Below the pieces are notes generated by a model. The model was given only the letters and a program-made list of their open reading frames with translations, had not been told where the DNA came from and did no database searches. Of a stretch of 64,000 nt of DNA, positions 54,701-58,300 are shown in pieces. This DNA is from Hymenolepis diminuta (taxonomy: Eukaryota > Platyhelminthes > Cestoda > Cyclophyllidea > Hymenolepididae). Within the stretch, counting starts at the first letter, position 1. Each line of letters begins with the position of its first letter. The translations under genes were made by a program, and so were the position numbers. The DNA is taken from NCBI GenBank assembly GCA_900708905.1, contig CAADRB010000035.1, positions 455,131 through 519,130 of the forward strand, given 5' to 3'.

Positions 54701-55310
54701 TAAAAATATGGTGATTATTACTTAGCAACGACTGACTAATAATTTAATGTGCGTGTTAATTAAGAAATTGTATTTAATGATTTAATAAAAAATTATACTT
54801 TTGAAAAATTCTTTATGCGAAGAATATTCCTCCTCGTGAATCGAAATGTATTTAAAGTTTGTTATCTAAATAAAATAATTATATATTCAAATACTCTACA
54901 TAATAAAATTAACTAAATTTTAAAATTAGTAAACTTCAATCAATATGAAGATTTTAAATTATTATGACGGTCAGCATTAAAAAACTCAAACCAAAAGTGA
55001 TAAAAGGATATCCCCAATCAATGAGTGCTTTTGCTGCTTTCCGAAGTAAATTGTTTTCAGAGAAGATAAACAAGGAGCGTCCACTTCCAACGTTAGCTCC
55101 GTCGTTTTCCACTTTTCCTCGGAAGACCAAAGTACTTTCTGTGCGTTCAGGTCTTTCTGCCTCCATTTCAGCGACAGCGGCATTGAAGAAAGTAAATTTC
55201 TTTACTCCAGATTCAGCATTGGCCTCGCTATGGTTACTCATTTGATGCAATCTTTGGATAGTTTGGAAGGCCACGTTGGTGGCTCGATCACTCCCTCCGC
55301 CAAGATCCAT
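610..55310 (-). CDS. Cav2: Voltage-gated calcium channel alpha1 subunit, Cav2 class; 28 exons, 3' end outside window
   Basis: Pore-forming subunit of a high-voltage-activated Ca2+ channel of the plasma membrane, which in animals drives presynaptic transmitter release. Spliced CDS: join of 28 exons from 55310 down to 610, 3353 nt, every phase compatible, 1117 residues visible. Domains: N-terminus 1-99; domain I ~100-382; I-II linker 383-~510; domain II ~511-745; II-III loop ~746-880; domain III from ~881, cut off after its pore loop. Selectivity glutamates: E340 (TMEGW), E696 (TGEDW), E1114 (TGEGW), the Ca2+-channel pattern. S4 segments carry arginine/lysine every third residue. The I-II linker holds QQTER, fitting the QxxER motif of Cav2 rather than QQLEE of Cav1, and domain III S1 reads like insect cacophony ([19 protein letters not shown]). 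The class is therefore well supported; which flatworm paralogue it is cannot be told. Still missing: domain III S6, domain IV, C-terminal EF-hand/IQ region. Confidence 0.95.
751..2626 (-). other. Cav2 intron 27
   Basis: 1.88 kb, GT-AG. Contains a family-A repeat in minus orientation at about 925-1135. Nothing else recognised; the plus-strand open frames near 2230-2437 look like chance. Confidence 0.75.
925..1135 (-). repeat. Dispersed repeat family A, copy in intron 27
   Basis: Read on the minus strand: GGACTCGGGTTGTATAG, GGGAGGTTCATGTTCC, CAAATGCTTGTCTTTCG, GGGTCGGTCTCGCC, CTTCATTTCTTG, in family-A order. The open frames across it are shadows. Confidence 0.5.
2627..2787 (-). CDS. Cav2: Cav2 exon 27: domain III S4-S5 linker and S5
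   Basis: 161 nt, residues 1018-1070 plus two bases. [40 protein letters not shown], then [13 protein letters not shown] in the turret. [20 protein letters not shown] and VAVQLF.GKFF are family-defining. Acceptor CTTATTTAG, donor GTGAGTCCC. Confidence 0.97.
2866..2950 (-). CDS. Cav2: Cav2 exon 26: domain III S4 voltage sensor
   Basis: 85 nt, residues 989-1017. [20 protein letters not shown] then RRVPKLK, the highly conserved IIIS4 with six regularly spaced K/R residues. Acceptor CTTTTCAG; donor GTATATTG is weak but fixed by homology. Confidence 0.97.
3033..3077 (-). CDS. Cav2: Cav2 exon 25: domain III S3-S4 loop
   Basis: 45 nt. [14 protein letters not shown], the extracellular S3-S4 loop, a site that is alternatively spliced in many Cav2 genes. 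Phases 2/2, so it can be skipped without shifting the frame. Flanked by two very short introns (82 and 83 nt). Acceptor TTTTTCAG, donor GTAATT. Confidence 0.85.
3161..3264 (-). CDS. Cav2: Cav2 exon 24: domain III S2-S3
   Basis: 104 nt, residues 940-973 plus two bases. [20 protein letters not shown] then [14 protein letters not shown]; compare VIDLG..LHPGSY.R..WN..DAVVV of invertebrate Cav2. Acceptor GTTGTTTTAG, donor GTGAGTTTC. Confidence 0.95.
3265..5775 (-). other. Cav2 intron 23
   Basis: 2.51 kb, GT-AG. Contains a pyrimidine-rich tract at about 3575-3670 and a (TA)14 microsatellite at 3721-3748. No exon-like signal. Confidence 0.75.
3721..3748. repeat. (TA)14 microsatellite
   Basis: A perfect alternating TA run inside intron 23, likely length-polymorphic. 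Confidence 0.95.
5776..5965 (-). CDS. Cav2: Cav2 exon 23: domain III S1-S2
   Basis: 190 nt, residues 876-939. [40 protein letters not shown] and [18 protein letters not shown]1, the acidic AAEDPV loop and S2. Very close to insect cacophony. Acceptor TTCTATTGTAG, donor AAG/GTATTG. Confidence 0.97.
5966..7616 (-). other. Cav2 intron 22
   Basis: 1.65 kb, GT-AG. Contains a short family-C fragment at about 6245-6330 and a family-A fragment (minus) at about 6580-6655. Confidence 0.65.
7617..7773 (-). CDS. Cav2: Cav2 exon 22: end of II-III loop before domain III
   Basis: 157 nt, residues 824-875. An acidic Gly/Ser-rich stretch ([20 protein letters not shown]) is followed by [18 protein letters not shown], which matches the Cav2 signature just ahead of IIIS1 (LPYSSMF.LS.TNP). 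Acceptor CATTTACAG, donor CC/GTAAGTTTT. Confidence 0.95.
7774..8585 (-). other. Cav2 intron 21
   Basis: 812 nt, GT-AG, with a short GA run at 7920-7931. Nothing else recognised. Confidence 0.65.
8586..8633 (-). CDS. Cav2: Cav2 exon 21: II-III loop microexon
   Basis: 48 nt. (D)[16 protein letters not shown], acidic and glycine-rich. The acceptor is GGCATCTAG; an upstream AG would bring in a stop. Donor GTAAAATT. At 48 nt with equal phases (1/1), it could be skipped without shifting the frame, so it is a candidate cassette exon. Confidence 0.7.
8634..9367 (-). other. Cav2 intron 20
   Basis: 734 nt. From 8640 to about 9165 the composition is less AT-rich than other introns, and minus-strand frames are long and basic (for example [20 protein letters not shown]), as in an old coding mobile element. 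I cannot name one. Confidence 0.5.
9368..9411 (-). CDS. Cav2: Cav2 exon 20: II-III loop microexon
   Basis: 44 nt. (L)[15 protein letters not shown]. It has a clean acceptor (ATTTTACAG) and donor (GTAAGTCC), with phases 2 in and 1 out that fit exons 19 and 21. Too short for homology. 44 nt is not a multiple of three, so skipping it alone would shift the frame. Confidence 0.75.
9412..10218 (-). other. Cav2 intron 19
   Basis: 807 nt, GT-AG, with a short CT-rich stretch near 9670-9710. Nothing else recognised. Confidence 0.65.
10219..10301 (-). CDS. Cav2: Cav2 exon 19: II-III loop
   Basis: 83 nt. [20 protein letters not shown] then NLTSEKD: a charged, probably helical cytoplasmic segment continuing the EEAEKK run of exon 18. 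Not conserved in sequence. Supported by phase, acceptor TTTAAATAG and donor GTAAGTTT. Confidence 0.8.
10302..11115 (-). other. Cav2 intron 18
   Basis: 814 nt, AT-rich. Nothing recognised. Confidence 0.65.
11116..11216 (-). CDS. Cav2: Cav2 exon 18: end of domain II S6, start of II-III loop
   Basis: 101 nt, residues 732-765. [20 protein letters not shown] then [35 protein letters not shown] is near-invariant in Cav1/Cav2. Entered from a U12 acceptor (GTAAAATAG); the donor GTTTGT is weak but fixed by phase. Confidence 0.97.
12150..12420 (+). repeat. Dispersed repeat family B, copy in intron 17
   Basis: Shares with 31545-31850 the order AGAATTCAA, CATTCATGA or TTTCATGAA, CAATTGTC, CTCCA(G/A)T, ATCCT(A/G)GA, GATG..TAGGAC or GAGGCAAA, AACCTCAAACT or GACTCAAGCT, CTCCAG.GGTAT. 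Non-coding and degenerate. Confidence 0.45.
13915..14215 (+). repeat. Dispersed repeat family B, second copy in intron 17
   Basis: Begins GATGGGAGTGGCACAACTAC, like GATAGGAGCGGCGCAACCAC at 46834. Later blocks GAGCTGAAGTGTGAAAT, AATTGTTCCCTGATTGCC, CGAAAA and GTCCTGAGGATTTT also match that copy in order. Confidence 0.55.
14600..14720 (-). CDS. Cav2: Cav2 exon 17: domain II selectivity glutamate and most of S6
   Basis: 121 nt, residues 692-731 plus one base. [20 protein letters not shown] then [21 protein letters not shown]696 in TGEDW is the domain II selectivity residue. The exon ends GGAAATT before GTATCCTTTT, a U12-type GT donor. Acceptor TTTATCTAG. Confidence 0.96.
14721..17380 (-). other. 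Cav2 intron 16
   Basis: 2.66 kb, GT-AG. AT-rich, with no repeat family or exon recognised; the open frames at 15268-15859 on either strand look like chance. Confidence 0.65.
17381..17453 (-). CDS. Cav2: Cav2 exon 16: domain II turret and pore helix
   Basis: 73 nt, residues 667-691. [20 protein letters not shown] then TVFQ, matching NFDTF..A..TVFQ of Cav2. Acceptor TTTTTTCTAG, donor CAG/GTAGGCC. Confidence 0.95.
17454..21239 (-). other. Cav2 intron 15
   Basis: 3.79 kb, the longest intron of domain II. Contains a family-A copy at about 20872-21150 (plus). A stretch near 18170-18310 has locally higher GC, a palindromic-looking piece (GCTGGTGTTAGCATCAGGCC) and may be a mobile-element remnant. 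No missing exon is needed here, because exons 15 and 16 join in phase. Confidence 0.7.
20872..21150 (+). repeat. Dispersed repeat family A, copy in intron 15
   Basis: About 280 nt. Shares with the copies near 25160, 32740, 44085 and 48040, and with rearranged or opposite-strand copies near 925, 30470 and 44395, the order: TTCATTCGATT, GGAATCGAGTTG, GTTCATGTTC, CCCTGGATT, CAGTTCTTACTGACCG, GGTCTTAC, then CATGATATTC and CAACTTA. Short, non-coding, degenerate, as expected of a SINE or a non-autonomous DNA transposon. No terminal repeats or A-tail could be defined by eye. Confidence 0.6.
21240..21371 (-). CDS. Cav2: Cav2 exon 15: domain II S4-S5 linker and S5
   Basis: 132 nt, residues 623-666. 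[20 protein letters not shown] then [20 protein letters not shown], ending FGG. Almost identical to the same segment of vertebrate and insect Cav2 ([24 protein letters not shown]). Acceptor GGCTTGCAG, donor GG/GTAAGTTAG. Confidence 0.97.
21372..24596 (-). other. Cav2 intron 14
   Basis: 3.22 kb. Contains a family-C repeat at about 22808-23120. A run of ten C lies near 23179-23190. No exon-like signal otherwise. Confidence 0.7.
22808..23120 (+). repeat. Dispersed repeat family C, copy in intron 14
   Basis: TTTCTAAATCTGCACATCCA, GAGCCAATTTCAAG, AATGCGAAAGTTGGAGGATG, AATCCTAC, then AAAAAGCAACTGACCTGATG, matching the copy at 56933 block by block. Confidence 0.6.
24597..24709 (-). CDS. Cav2: Cav2 exon 14: domain II S3-S4 voltage sensor
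   Basis: 113 nt, residues 586-622. [20 protein letters not shown] then [22 protein letters not shown] at the end of S3, and the S4 charges R/R/R/K ahead of the next exon. Acceptor TTTCGTTTCAG. The donor GTTTGT is weak, but both the reading frame and homology end exactly there. Confidence 0.95.
24710..26429 (-). other. Cav2 intron 13
   Basis: 1.72 kb, GT-AG. A well-preserved family-A repeat in plus orientation lies at about 25160-25440. No exon-like signal otherwise. Confidence 0.75.
25160..25440 (+). repeat. Dispersed repeat family A, copy in intron 13
   Basis: The same ordered blocks as the copy at 20872: CTACTTCATTCGACC, GGAATCAAGTTGTGCA, CCCCTGGATTTCG, CAGTTCTTATTGACCGG, GATCGGTCTTGTCACTTC, CATGATATTCATCAGCTTA. 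The two align over nearly their whole length. Confidence 0.6.
26430..26542 (-). CDS. Cav2: Cav2 exon 13: domain II S2 and start of S3
   Basis: 113 nt, residues 548-585. [20 protein letters not shown] then [29 protein letters not shown].(L/I)K and YF.SSFN.FDC are Cav2 hallmarks. Acceptor CCTTTTAG, donor GTG/GTAATG. Confidence 0.96.
26543..29261 (-). other. Cav2 intron 12
   Basis: 2.72 kb, GT-AG, AT-rich. Nothing recognisable on either strand; the open frames at 27173-28153 and 28887-29221 look like chance. Confidence 0.65.
29262..29389 (-). CDS. Cav2: Cav2 exon 12: domain II S1
   Basis: 128 nt, residues 505-547. [20 protein letters not shown] then [20 protein letters not shown]: the S1 helix and the S1-S2 loop motif HY.QP.WL, common to all Cav2. 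Acceptor TTTATTTTAG, donor GTAAGTTTT. Confidence 0.95.
29390..30970 (-). other. Cav2 intron 11
   Basis: 1.58 kb, GT-AG. A degenerate family-A copy in minus orientation lies at about 30470-30620. No exon-like signal. Confidence 0.65.
30470..30620 (-). repeat. Dispersed repeat family A, partial copy in intron 11
   Basis: Read on the minus strand: GATTTTCGGATTGTAGTGG, GTTCATATTCAAAAC, TTCAAAATTCATG, resembling the start of family A. Truncated and diverged. Confidence 0.35.
30971..31091 (-). CDS. Cav2: Cav2 exon 11: I-II linker up to domain II
   Basis: 121 nt, residues 465-504 plus two bases. [20 protein letters not shown], then [19 protein letters not shown], leading into the basic stretch before IIS1. 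No strong homology. It is supported by acceptor TCACCCACAG, donor GTAAAAA, and the exact phase needed to enter exon 12 (AG/G). A longer open frame on the opposite strand is a shadow. Confidence 0.75.
31204..31272 (-). CDS. Cav2: Cav2 exon 10: I-II linker, variable part
   Basis: 69 nt. [20 protein letters not shown] then EGL: a basic/acidic linker without close homology to known Cav2, accepted on its splice signals (AAATTTCAG acceptor, GTAAGA donor) and on a phase fitting both neighbours. Separated from exon 11 by a 112-nt intron. Confidence 0.8.
31273..32015 (-). other. Cav2 intron 9
   Basis: 743 nt, GT-AG, mostly occupied by a family-B repeat copy at about 31545-31850. The rest is very AT-rich. 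Confidence 0.75.
31545..31850 (+). repeat. Dispersed repeat family B, copy in intron 9
   Basis: Begins GACGAGAGGAGTGGCGCAG, the same head motif as the other family-B copies, followed by GCACGAGAATTCAAGTC, CATTCATGACAG and CAATTGTCC in order. Confidence 0.5.
32016..32075 (-). CDS. Cav2: Cav2 exon 9: I-II linker after the AID
   Basis: 60 nt, residues 422-441. [20 protein letters not shown]; the opening AEEVILAE is shared with all Cav2 proteins right after the alpha interaction domain, then divergence begins. Acceptor CTTACATAG, donor GTAAGT. Confidence 0.93.
32076..33569 (-). other. Cav2 intron 8
   Basis: 1.49 kb, GT-AG. Contains a family-A repeat at about 32740-33005 (plus orientation) and a C-rich run near 33435-33452. 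Confidence 0.75.
32740..33005 (+). repeat. Dispersed repeat family A, copy in intron 8
   Basis: Ordered blocks TTACTTCATTTGATT, CAGGTTCCAAAATTT, GCTTGTCTACGCTGTTCAG, CTTATTGAC, GGGATCGGTCTTAC, ATGATATTCCACAGCTTA match the other family-A copies. Confidence 0.55.
33570..33685 (-). CDS. Cav2: Cav2 exon 8: I-II linker, alpha interaction domain
   Basis: 116 nt, residues 383-421. [20 protein letters not shown] is followed by [18 protein letters not shown]. This is the alpha interaction domain that binds the cytoplasmic beta subunit: Gly413, Tyr414, Trp417 and Ile418 of its GY..WI core are intact. The embedded QQTER fits QxxER, the G-beta-gamma contact of Cav2 channels that Cav1 lacks. Acceptor CTTTATAG, donor GTGAGTT. 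Confidence 0.97.
33686..36090 (-). other. Cav2 intron 7
   Basis: 2.4 kb, GT-AG. A short family-A-like fragment may lie at about 34380-34450; otherwise nothing recognised. Confidence 0.6.
36091..36194 (-). CDS. Cav2: Cav2 exon 7: domain I S6
   Basis: 104 nt, residues 349-382 plus two bases. [20 protein letters not shown] then [15 protein letters not shown], the pore-lining S6 with the gate-region [14 protein letters not shown] hallmark. Acceptor CTGCTCAG, donor GG/GTGAGT. Same length and phase as I recall for vertebrate Cav2. Confidence 0.97.
36195..39704 (-). other. Cav2 intron 6
   Basis: 3.51 kb, GT-AG, AT-rich. No repeat family, exon or RNA gene recognised; short open frames on both strands look like chance. 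Confidence 0.7.
39705..39955 (-). CDS. Cav2: Cav2 exon 6: domain I turret, pore loop and selectivity glutamate
   Basis: 251 nt, residues 265-348. The turret is rich in Pro, Ser and Thr and carries cysteines ([11 protein letters not shown]..., [16 protein letters not shown]). It is followed by [20 protein letters not shown] and [11 protein letters not shown]340 in TMEGW is the domain I selectivity residue. The exon is about 57 nt longer than the vertebrate one as I recall it, the extra length falling in the variable turret. Acceptor TTGCCCACAG, donor GTACGT. A 124-codon open frame on the opposite strand is a shadow of this exon. Confidence 0.96.
39956..43417 (-). other. Cav2 intron 5
   Basis: 3.46 kb, GT-AG. 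A pyrimidine-rich tract lies at about 42150-42330. No gene-like signal beyond that was seen. Confidence 0.75.
43418..43564 (-). CDS. Cav2: Cav2 exon 5: domain I S4-S5 linker and S5
   Basis: 147 nt. S (split codon) [20 protein letters not shown], then S5 ending [34 protein letters not shown] and GLEFY.G.FH.TCF are near-invariant in Cav1/Cav2. The cysteine starts the disulfide-bonded turret continued in exon 6. Two codons shorter than the vertebrate exon as I recall it. Donor GTGAGTT. Confidence 0.97.
44085..44300 (+). repeat. Dispersed repeat family A, plus copy in intron 4
   Basis: Blocks TTCAAAATTCAAATTCC, CGTTCCCTGGATTGC, GTTCAGGGCTTATTTT, GGGTTGGTCTTTC, CATGACATTCAGCAACTTA match family A. 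Faces a minus-orientation copy 95 nt downstream. Confidence 0.55.
44395..44600 (-). repeat. Dispersed repeat family A, minus copy in intron 4
   Basis: Read on the minus strand: GACTTGAGTTGTGCA, GGGAGGTTCATGTTTCA, AAATTCAAATTTCACATC, GTGGATTGCAGCAAATAC, in the order of family A. Closely related to the copy at 925-1135 (GGGAGGTTCATGTTCCA). Confidence 0.55.
45435..45535 (-). CDS. Cav2: Cav2 exon 4: domain I S3-S4 voltage sensor
   Basis: 101 nt, residues 182-215 plus one base. [20 protein letters not shown] leads into [13 protein letters not shown], the S4 helix with its positive charge at every third residue. The S3-S4 loop is three residues longer than in vertebrate Cav2 (..[15 protein letters not shown]). 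Acceptor TTTAG, donor CCCA/GTAAGTC. Confidence 0.96.
45536..47379 (-). other. Cav2 intron 3
   Basis: 1.84 kb, GT-AG. Contains a family-B repeat copy at about 46830-47110. No other feature recognised. Confidence 0.8.
46830..47110 (+). repeat. Dispersed repeat family B, copy in intron 3
   Basis: Head GATAGGAGCGGCGCAACCAC, then GAGCTGCATTGTGAAATG, CTAATTGTCGCCAAATTGCC, CGAAAACT, CTCCTGAGGTATTC and GGCGTAAATTGCACC, in the same order as the copy at 13915. Confidence 0.55.
47380..47519 (-). CDS. Cav2: Cav2 exon 3: domain I S2-S3
   Basis: 140 nt, residues 136-181 plus two bases. Starts [20 protein letters not shown] after the acceptor TTTCTGCAG and ends [12 protein letters not shown] before GTAAGG. 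It carries S2 with the charge-transfer glutamate region, and S3 with the family hallmark G.YLRN.WN.LDF. Phase 0 in, 2 out. The size equals that of the vertebrate Cav2 exon 3 as I recall it. Confidence 0.96.
48040..48240 (+). repeat. Dispersed repeat family A, copy in intron 2
   Basis: Blocks GTTCACATTTCAGAAAC, CACCTGGATTACTG, GGTACCTACTGACCGAC and GATGTCCGGATTTATC align with family A. More diverged than the others. Confidence 0.45.
48862..49013 (-). other. Open stretch with acceptor and stop inside intron 2, unidentified
   Basis: After the acceptor TTAATCCACAG comes an open frame reading [20 protein letters not shown], then about 30 more residues ending ...[10 protein letters not shown] and a TAA stop. 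The composition is strikingly protein-like: charged and amphipathic, well above the AT-rich background. It resembles a last coding exon. I do not recognise the family and it is not part of any Cav channel. A nested gene, a retrocopy fragment, or chance are all possible. A second candidate exon on the same strand lies in intron 1 (54112-54312), but nothing shows that they belong together. Confidence 0.22.
52380..52485 (-). CDS. Cav2: Cav2 exon 2: domain I S1
   Basis: 106 nt, residues 100-135. It encodes [20 protein letters not shown] followed by [15 protein letters not shown], the first transmembrane helix of domain I and the acidic S1-S2 loop; compare PFEY..L.TI.ANC..LA.E.HLP in all Cav1/Cav2. 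The acceptor is AC (U12), the donor GTACGT. The length and phases (2 in, 0 out) are what the vertebrate Cav2 exon 2 has, as far as I recall. The alternative frame open across this exon is a shadow. Confidence 0.93.
52486..55011 (-). other. Cav2 intron 1, U12-type AT-AC intron
   Basis: The donor ATATCCTTTT (plus-strand 55002-55011) is a perfect match to the minor-spliceosome AT donor. A textbook U12 branch site, TTCCTTAAC, lies at plus 52520-52528, and the intron ends TTGTAC with AC at 52486-52487. The stretch between the last in-frame stop before exon 2 and PFEYL contains no AG at all, so an ordinary acceptor is impossible. Joining GG to G gives IDW-G-PFEY, matching vertebrate TEW-P-PFEY. The branch-to-AC distance, about 35 nt, is longer than usual. 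Inside the intron, 54112-54312 holds an unexplained open stretch with a strong acceptor (listed separately); the rest is AT-rich with nothing recognisable. Confidence 0.88.
54112..54312 (-). other. Open stretch with acceptor inside intron 1, unidentified
   Basis: A strong acceptor (TTTTGTTTTAG) is followed by about 66 open codons, beginning [16 protein letters not shown] and ending at TAG near 54112. The residue mix is protein-like, with no simple repeats. I recognise no family. Its frame does not extend the channel, because exon 1 joins exon 2 perfectly without it. It could be an exon of a nested minus-strand gene, an alternative exon, a decayed retrocopy, or chance in AT-rich DNA. No matching donor was convincingly found. 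Confidence 0.15.
55012..55310 (-). CDS. Cav2: Cav2 exon 1: cytoplasmic N-terminus
   Basis: Residues 1-99 plus two bases of codon 100. The first ~75 residues are poorly conserved. The last 23 contain [20 protein letters not shown] (78-97), which matches the segment just before domain I S1 in Cav2 proteins (RSLF.FSE.N..RK.AK). The start is the first ATG after an in-frame TGA at 55344-55346. A good acceptor (CCATTCTCAG) ends at 55322, 11 nt upstream of the ATG, so the transcript probably carries an upstream leader exon or a trans-spliced leader. The exon ends GATTGGGG before ATATCCTTTT, a U12-type AT donor. An open frame on the opposite strand here is a shadow. Confidence 0.85.
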
Positions 55311-55323
55311 CAGGAAGAAAACT

Positions 55324-58300
55324 GAGAATGGAATGAGCAGGATTCAAGAGATCGCCACATTGTGATACACTTCAACCATACTGATGGTGGCGGTGGTGGT
55401 TGTTCTTTAAAAATAACAGGAGAGAAATACGTAAAGGTGAAGTTAATCAGCTTAGTTCTGATTGGATGCCGTGATGGGGATATGAACGCCGCGCCTTCTA
55501 CGGGTATAAATCCCCTTTTATGCTACTTGTAGATGCTTCATTTCACGACTTTTTTGATAAGCTACTACAGCCAAAAAGTTTCTACTTTTCTCGCAATTCA
55601 GAATAGCGATCTATTTAGCAAGCTTGAGTAGTGTTTAACGAATTTGATTGGATTGTTTACCGTGTAAAGGCACCAATACAATTAGAGATAACTAAAATTA
55701 ACCGGTGACTGAATTTATCGATATTGTTTAGGCATACATAAATCTATATAAAGGAGACATCGTATTTTTGCATATTTATTAAGGCTGAATATACGAAGGA
55801 AAATAACTGGAGTCCAAGGGTTTAATGGAAAAAATGAATTATAATTAAAAATTGGGCTGCTATTTTCTTGAAGAAAACTTCTTGCAGAAAGGTCATCACG
55901 CACCTTTTTGGAAAAAATTAGTCTTTATTGTTATCAATCAAAGCAAATCAACAAAAGTGTTTGATTTTTACCCGGGTATAACATATATTAATGAGAAGTA
56001 AAGAGGTATAGTTTATTAGAAGTGAAAAAATAAAGGTAGGTTATCAAAATATCCTACTTTCTTTAGATTCTGATTTCATCAGATTTCTCACTTTATATCT
56101 TTTTGTCACAATTATTACTGTTCATGACGCAGAAAAATTTAAATTATTAATTCCAGTGATTCGAAAATCTCGATTTCTTGGCGTTGTTGCAGGAGGCTCT
56201 GCGATAGCAAGTTATACAGGTGGCTGCAGAGTTCTACCTGAGCTATCACTCTTCCAACTCCTAACGCCTTTTACTACACAAGACGGTAAGGAGAGTAGTC
56301 ACTGGCGGAAAACTTTATTGAATACAGAGAGATCGGAATTATCGGTGGCATAATGGGTGGTTCTACAGAGAGGTTTTTATGCTTCGAAATTGAGGATGAA
56401 GGCACTGCGTCGGAAGAAGGTAAAGGTTCGACCAGTTAGGATGTACTGATTCAGCGAGTGAACAGCCCTGAGTTTTATTGTACTTGATATGATCTGATTA
56501 AGTTTGGGTCACTTAACTACTGCCGTTGGTGACGCCTTGACTCAATAATAAAATTCAGACATATTTAGACGAAAAATGAACATAAAATGGTCATGGAAAT
56601 ATCCATTATAATATTCATGAAGTACTTTGAGAAAGATAAAGTATCGTTTAACTTCCAGGAAATTGTAGTAGTCACTAGAGCGTTATCATCAGGATTGCAC
56701 TTCTGACATTCAAATTTAATGACCTCATTTCAGGTTCACATGGTAAGTCTATGTCCATAATATTTATTGCCTTGCCTTGGCACATAGAGCTACCTCTTGG
56801 ATCTAGCAACTAACTGTAATCCCTGGAATGGCTACACATTCGACTTCCCAATGCCTCCGAATTGCCATTTCTGTGTCCTAAATTCTAGTAAAATAGAACT
56901 ATTGAAAGCGCCAACTTTAGAAAAGTTGGCGCTTCTAAATCTGCATATCCAGAGTTAGGTGAGCCAACTTCAAGCGGAAGCTGAACAGATATTCGATGAG
57001 GATGAAGGCGAAAGGTGGATGATGAATCCTACAAGGAATTTCATTGCTCACATTATCAAATAGTAACCATAACTGAAAAGTGTATATAAAAGAGAACTTA
57101 TGTTTGTAGATCGGCGGTTTCATCGCCCTTTGCTAACGAAAGTAAGATGGGAAGGCCCTGGGAGATCAACCACCACAAACTTAAGGATGATCAATCAACT
57201 AATAGACTTCTTTGTCCGGTAGATATATGCTACAAAGATTATATGAACAGGACATGACCTCGGAATCTTATGAAAACTTGTCGCCAGGATTTTCTCAATG
57301 AAGAAATGGTTGGCACTAAGAGCTTCAATTTAAAGCAGCAACTGACCTGATAAGTCTGGACTCAGATAATATGTGGTTCTCTTGATTCGCCTTCCTCAAC
57401 TCTCTTCTACCTATTGTACTTAGCATTCTCTCTTAAAATGTGAAAATGTTCTCACGTTATGATATGTCACTTCTTTTGCGTTTGGATTTTTTCTCACAAT
57501 GAAAATTTTAAAAGGTTTTATTGCAGATATAAAATAAGGACACACTGGTTCAGGACACTACAGTTAAGCCCCACCTCAGGGCTGCTAAAATACCACTTTA
57601 ATGTACAACAGTTTGAAGCCGGAAGAGAGATTGAATAAGTTTTCTCTGTCAACACAAATGCGGGTTGTGTTTCGAGGGATTAATTTGGATATGGGTTGGG
57701 TCTTAATTGTAGGTCAGCAAAATAAAATGCTACACATATCATAAAATCACTTCAATATCCCTTGTAATAACGCGTATGAGTCTCCTGGTTAGAAAGTCAA
57801 ATTCCGCCACCCCTTCCCCTTTAGCTATACCTAATCGGTGGGATTGACCACTATGACCATTAGATACATACCGGTAAGTACCGAACTCGTAACCTTTGCG
57901 CCAACATCTACACCAGATGTACTTGTTTACTTCTGTTATCGGATAGGTTGGTGGTATTCTAGTTGATTTATCCTTAAGGTATTGAAAATATACACAATTT
58001 TTTGGTCATTGAATTAACATTAATGGCTTATATCAAACTTATATTAACAGATTCATTATTACTTAGAGTTTTTAACTTCAAGTTGGCCTAACAAATGAAA
58101 ACCTTGACCTTTTATGCAACTGTGTTTCAGACTGTTTGCTACGAAGCTCTATAAAATTCAAATAGTGATTTTTTAAAATGAGAAAGACTAACAGATCGAA
58201 CGAAGTGCCCTGAATAAAGAGAACAAACCTTCAAAATATTAACCATTATATCATCAGCTTACTTTAGAAACGTTTATATGATAATTCTGATAACTAAAAA

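Noticed and set aside
54954..55011. Continuation of exon 1 as [19 protein letters not shown], which looks like a membrane helix
   Set aside because: This is intron read-through past the AT donor. The true S1 ([14 protein letters not shown]) lies in exon 2 and joins in frame.
54964..55245. Plus-strand open frame of about 93 codons
   Set aside because: Antisense shadow of exon 1.
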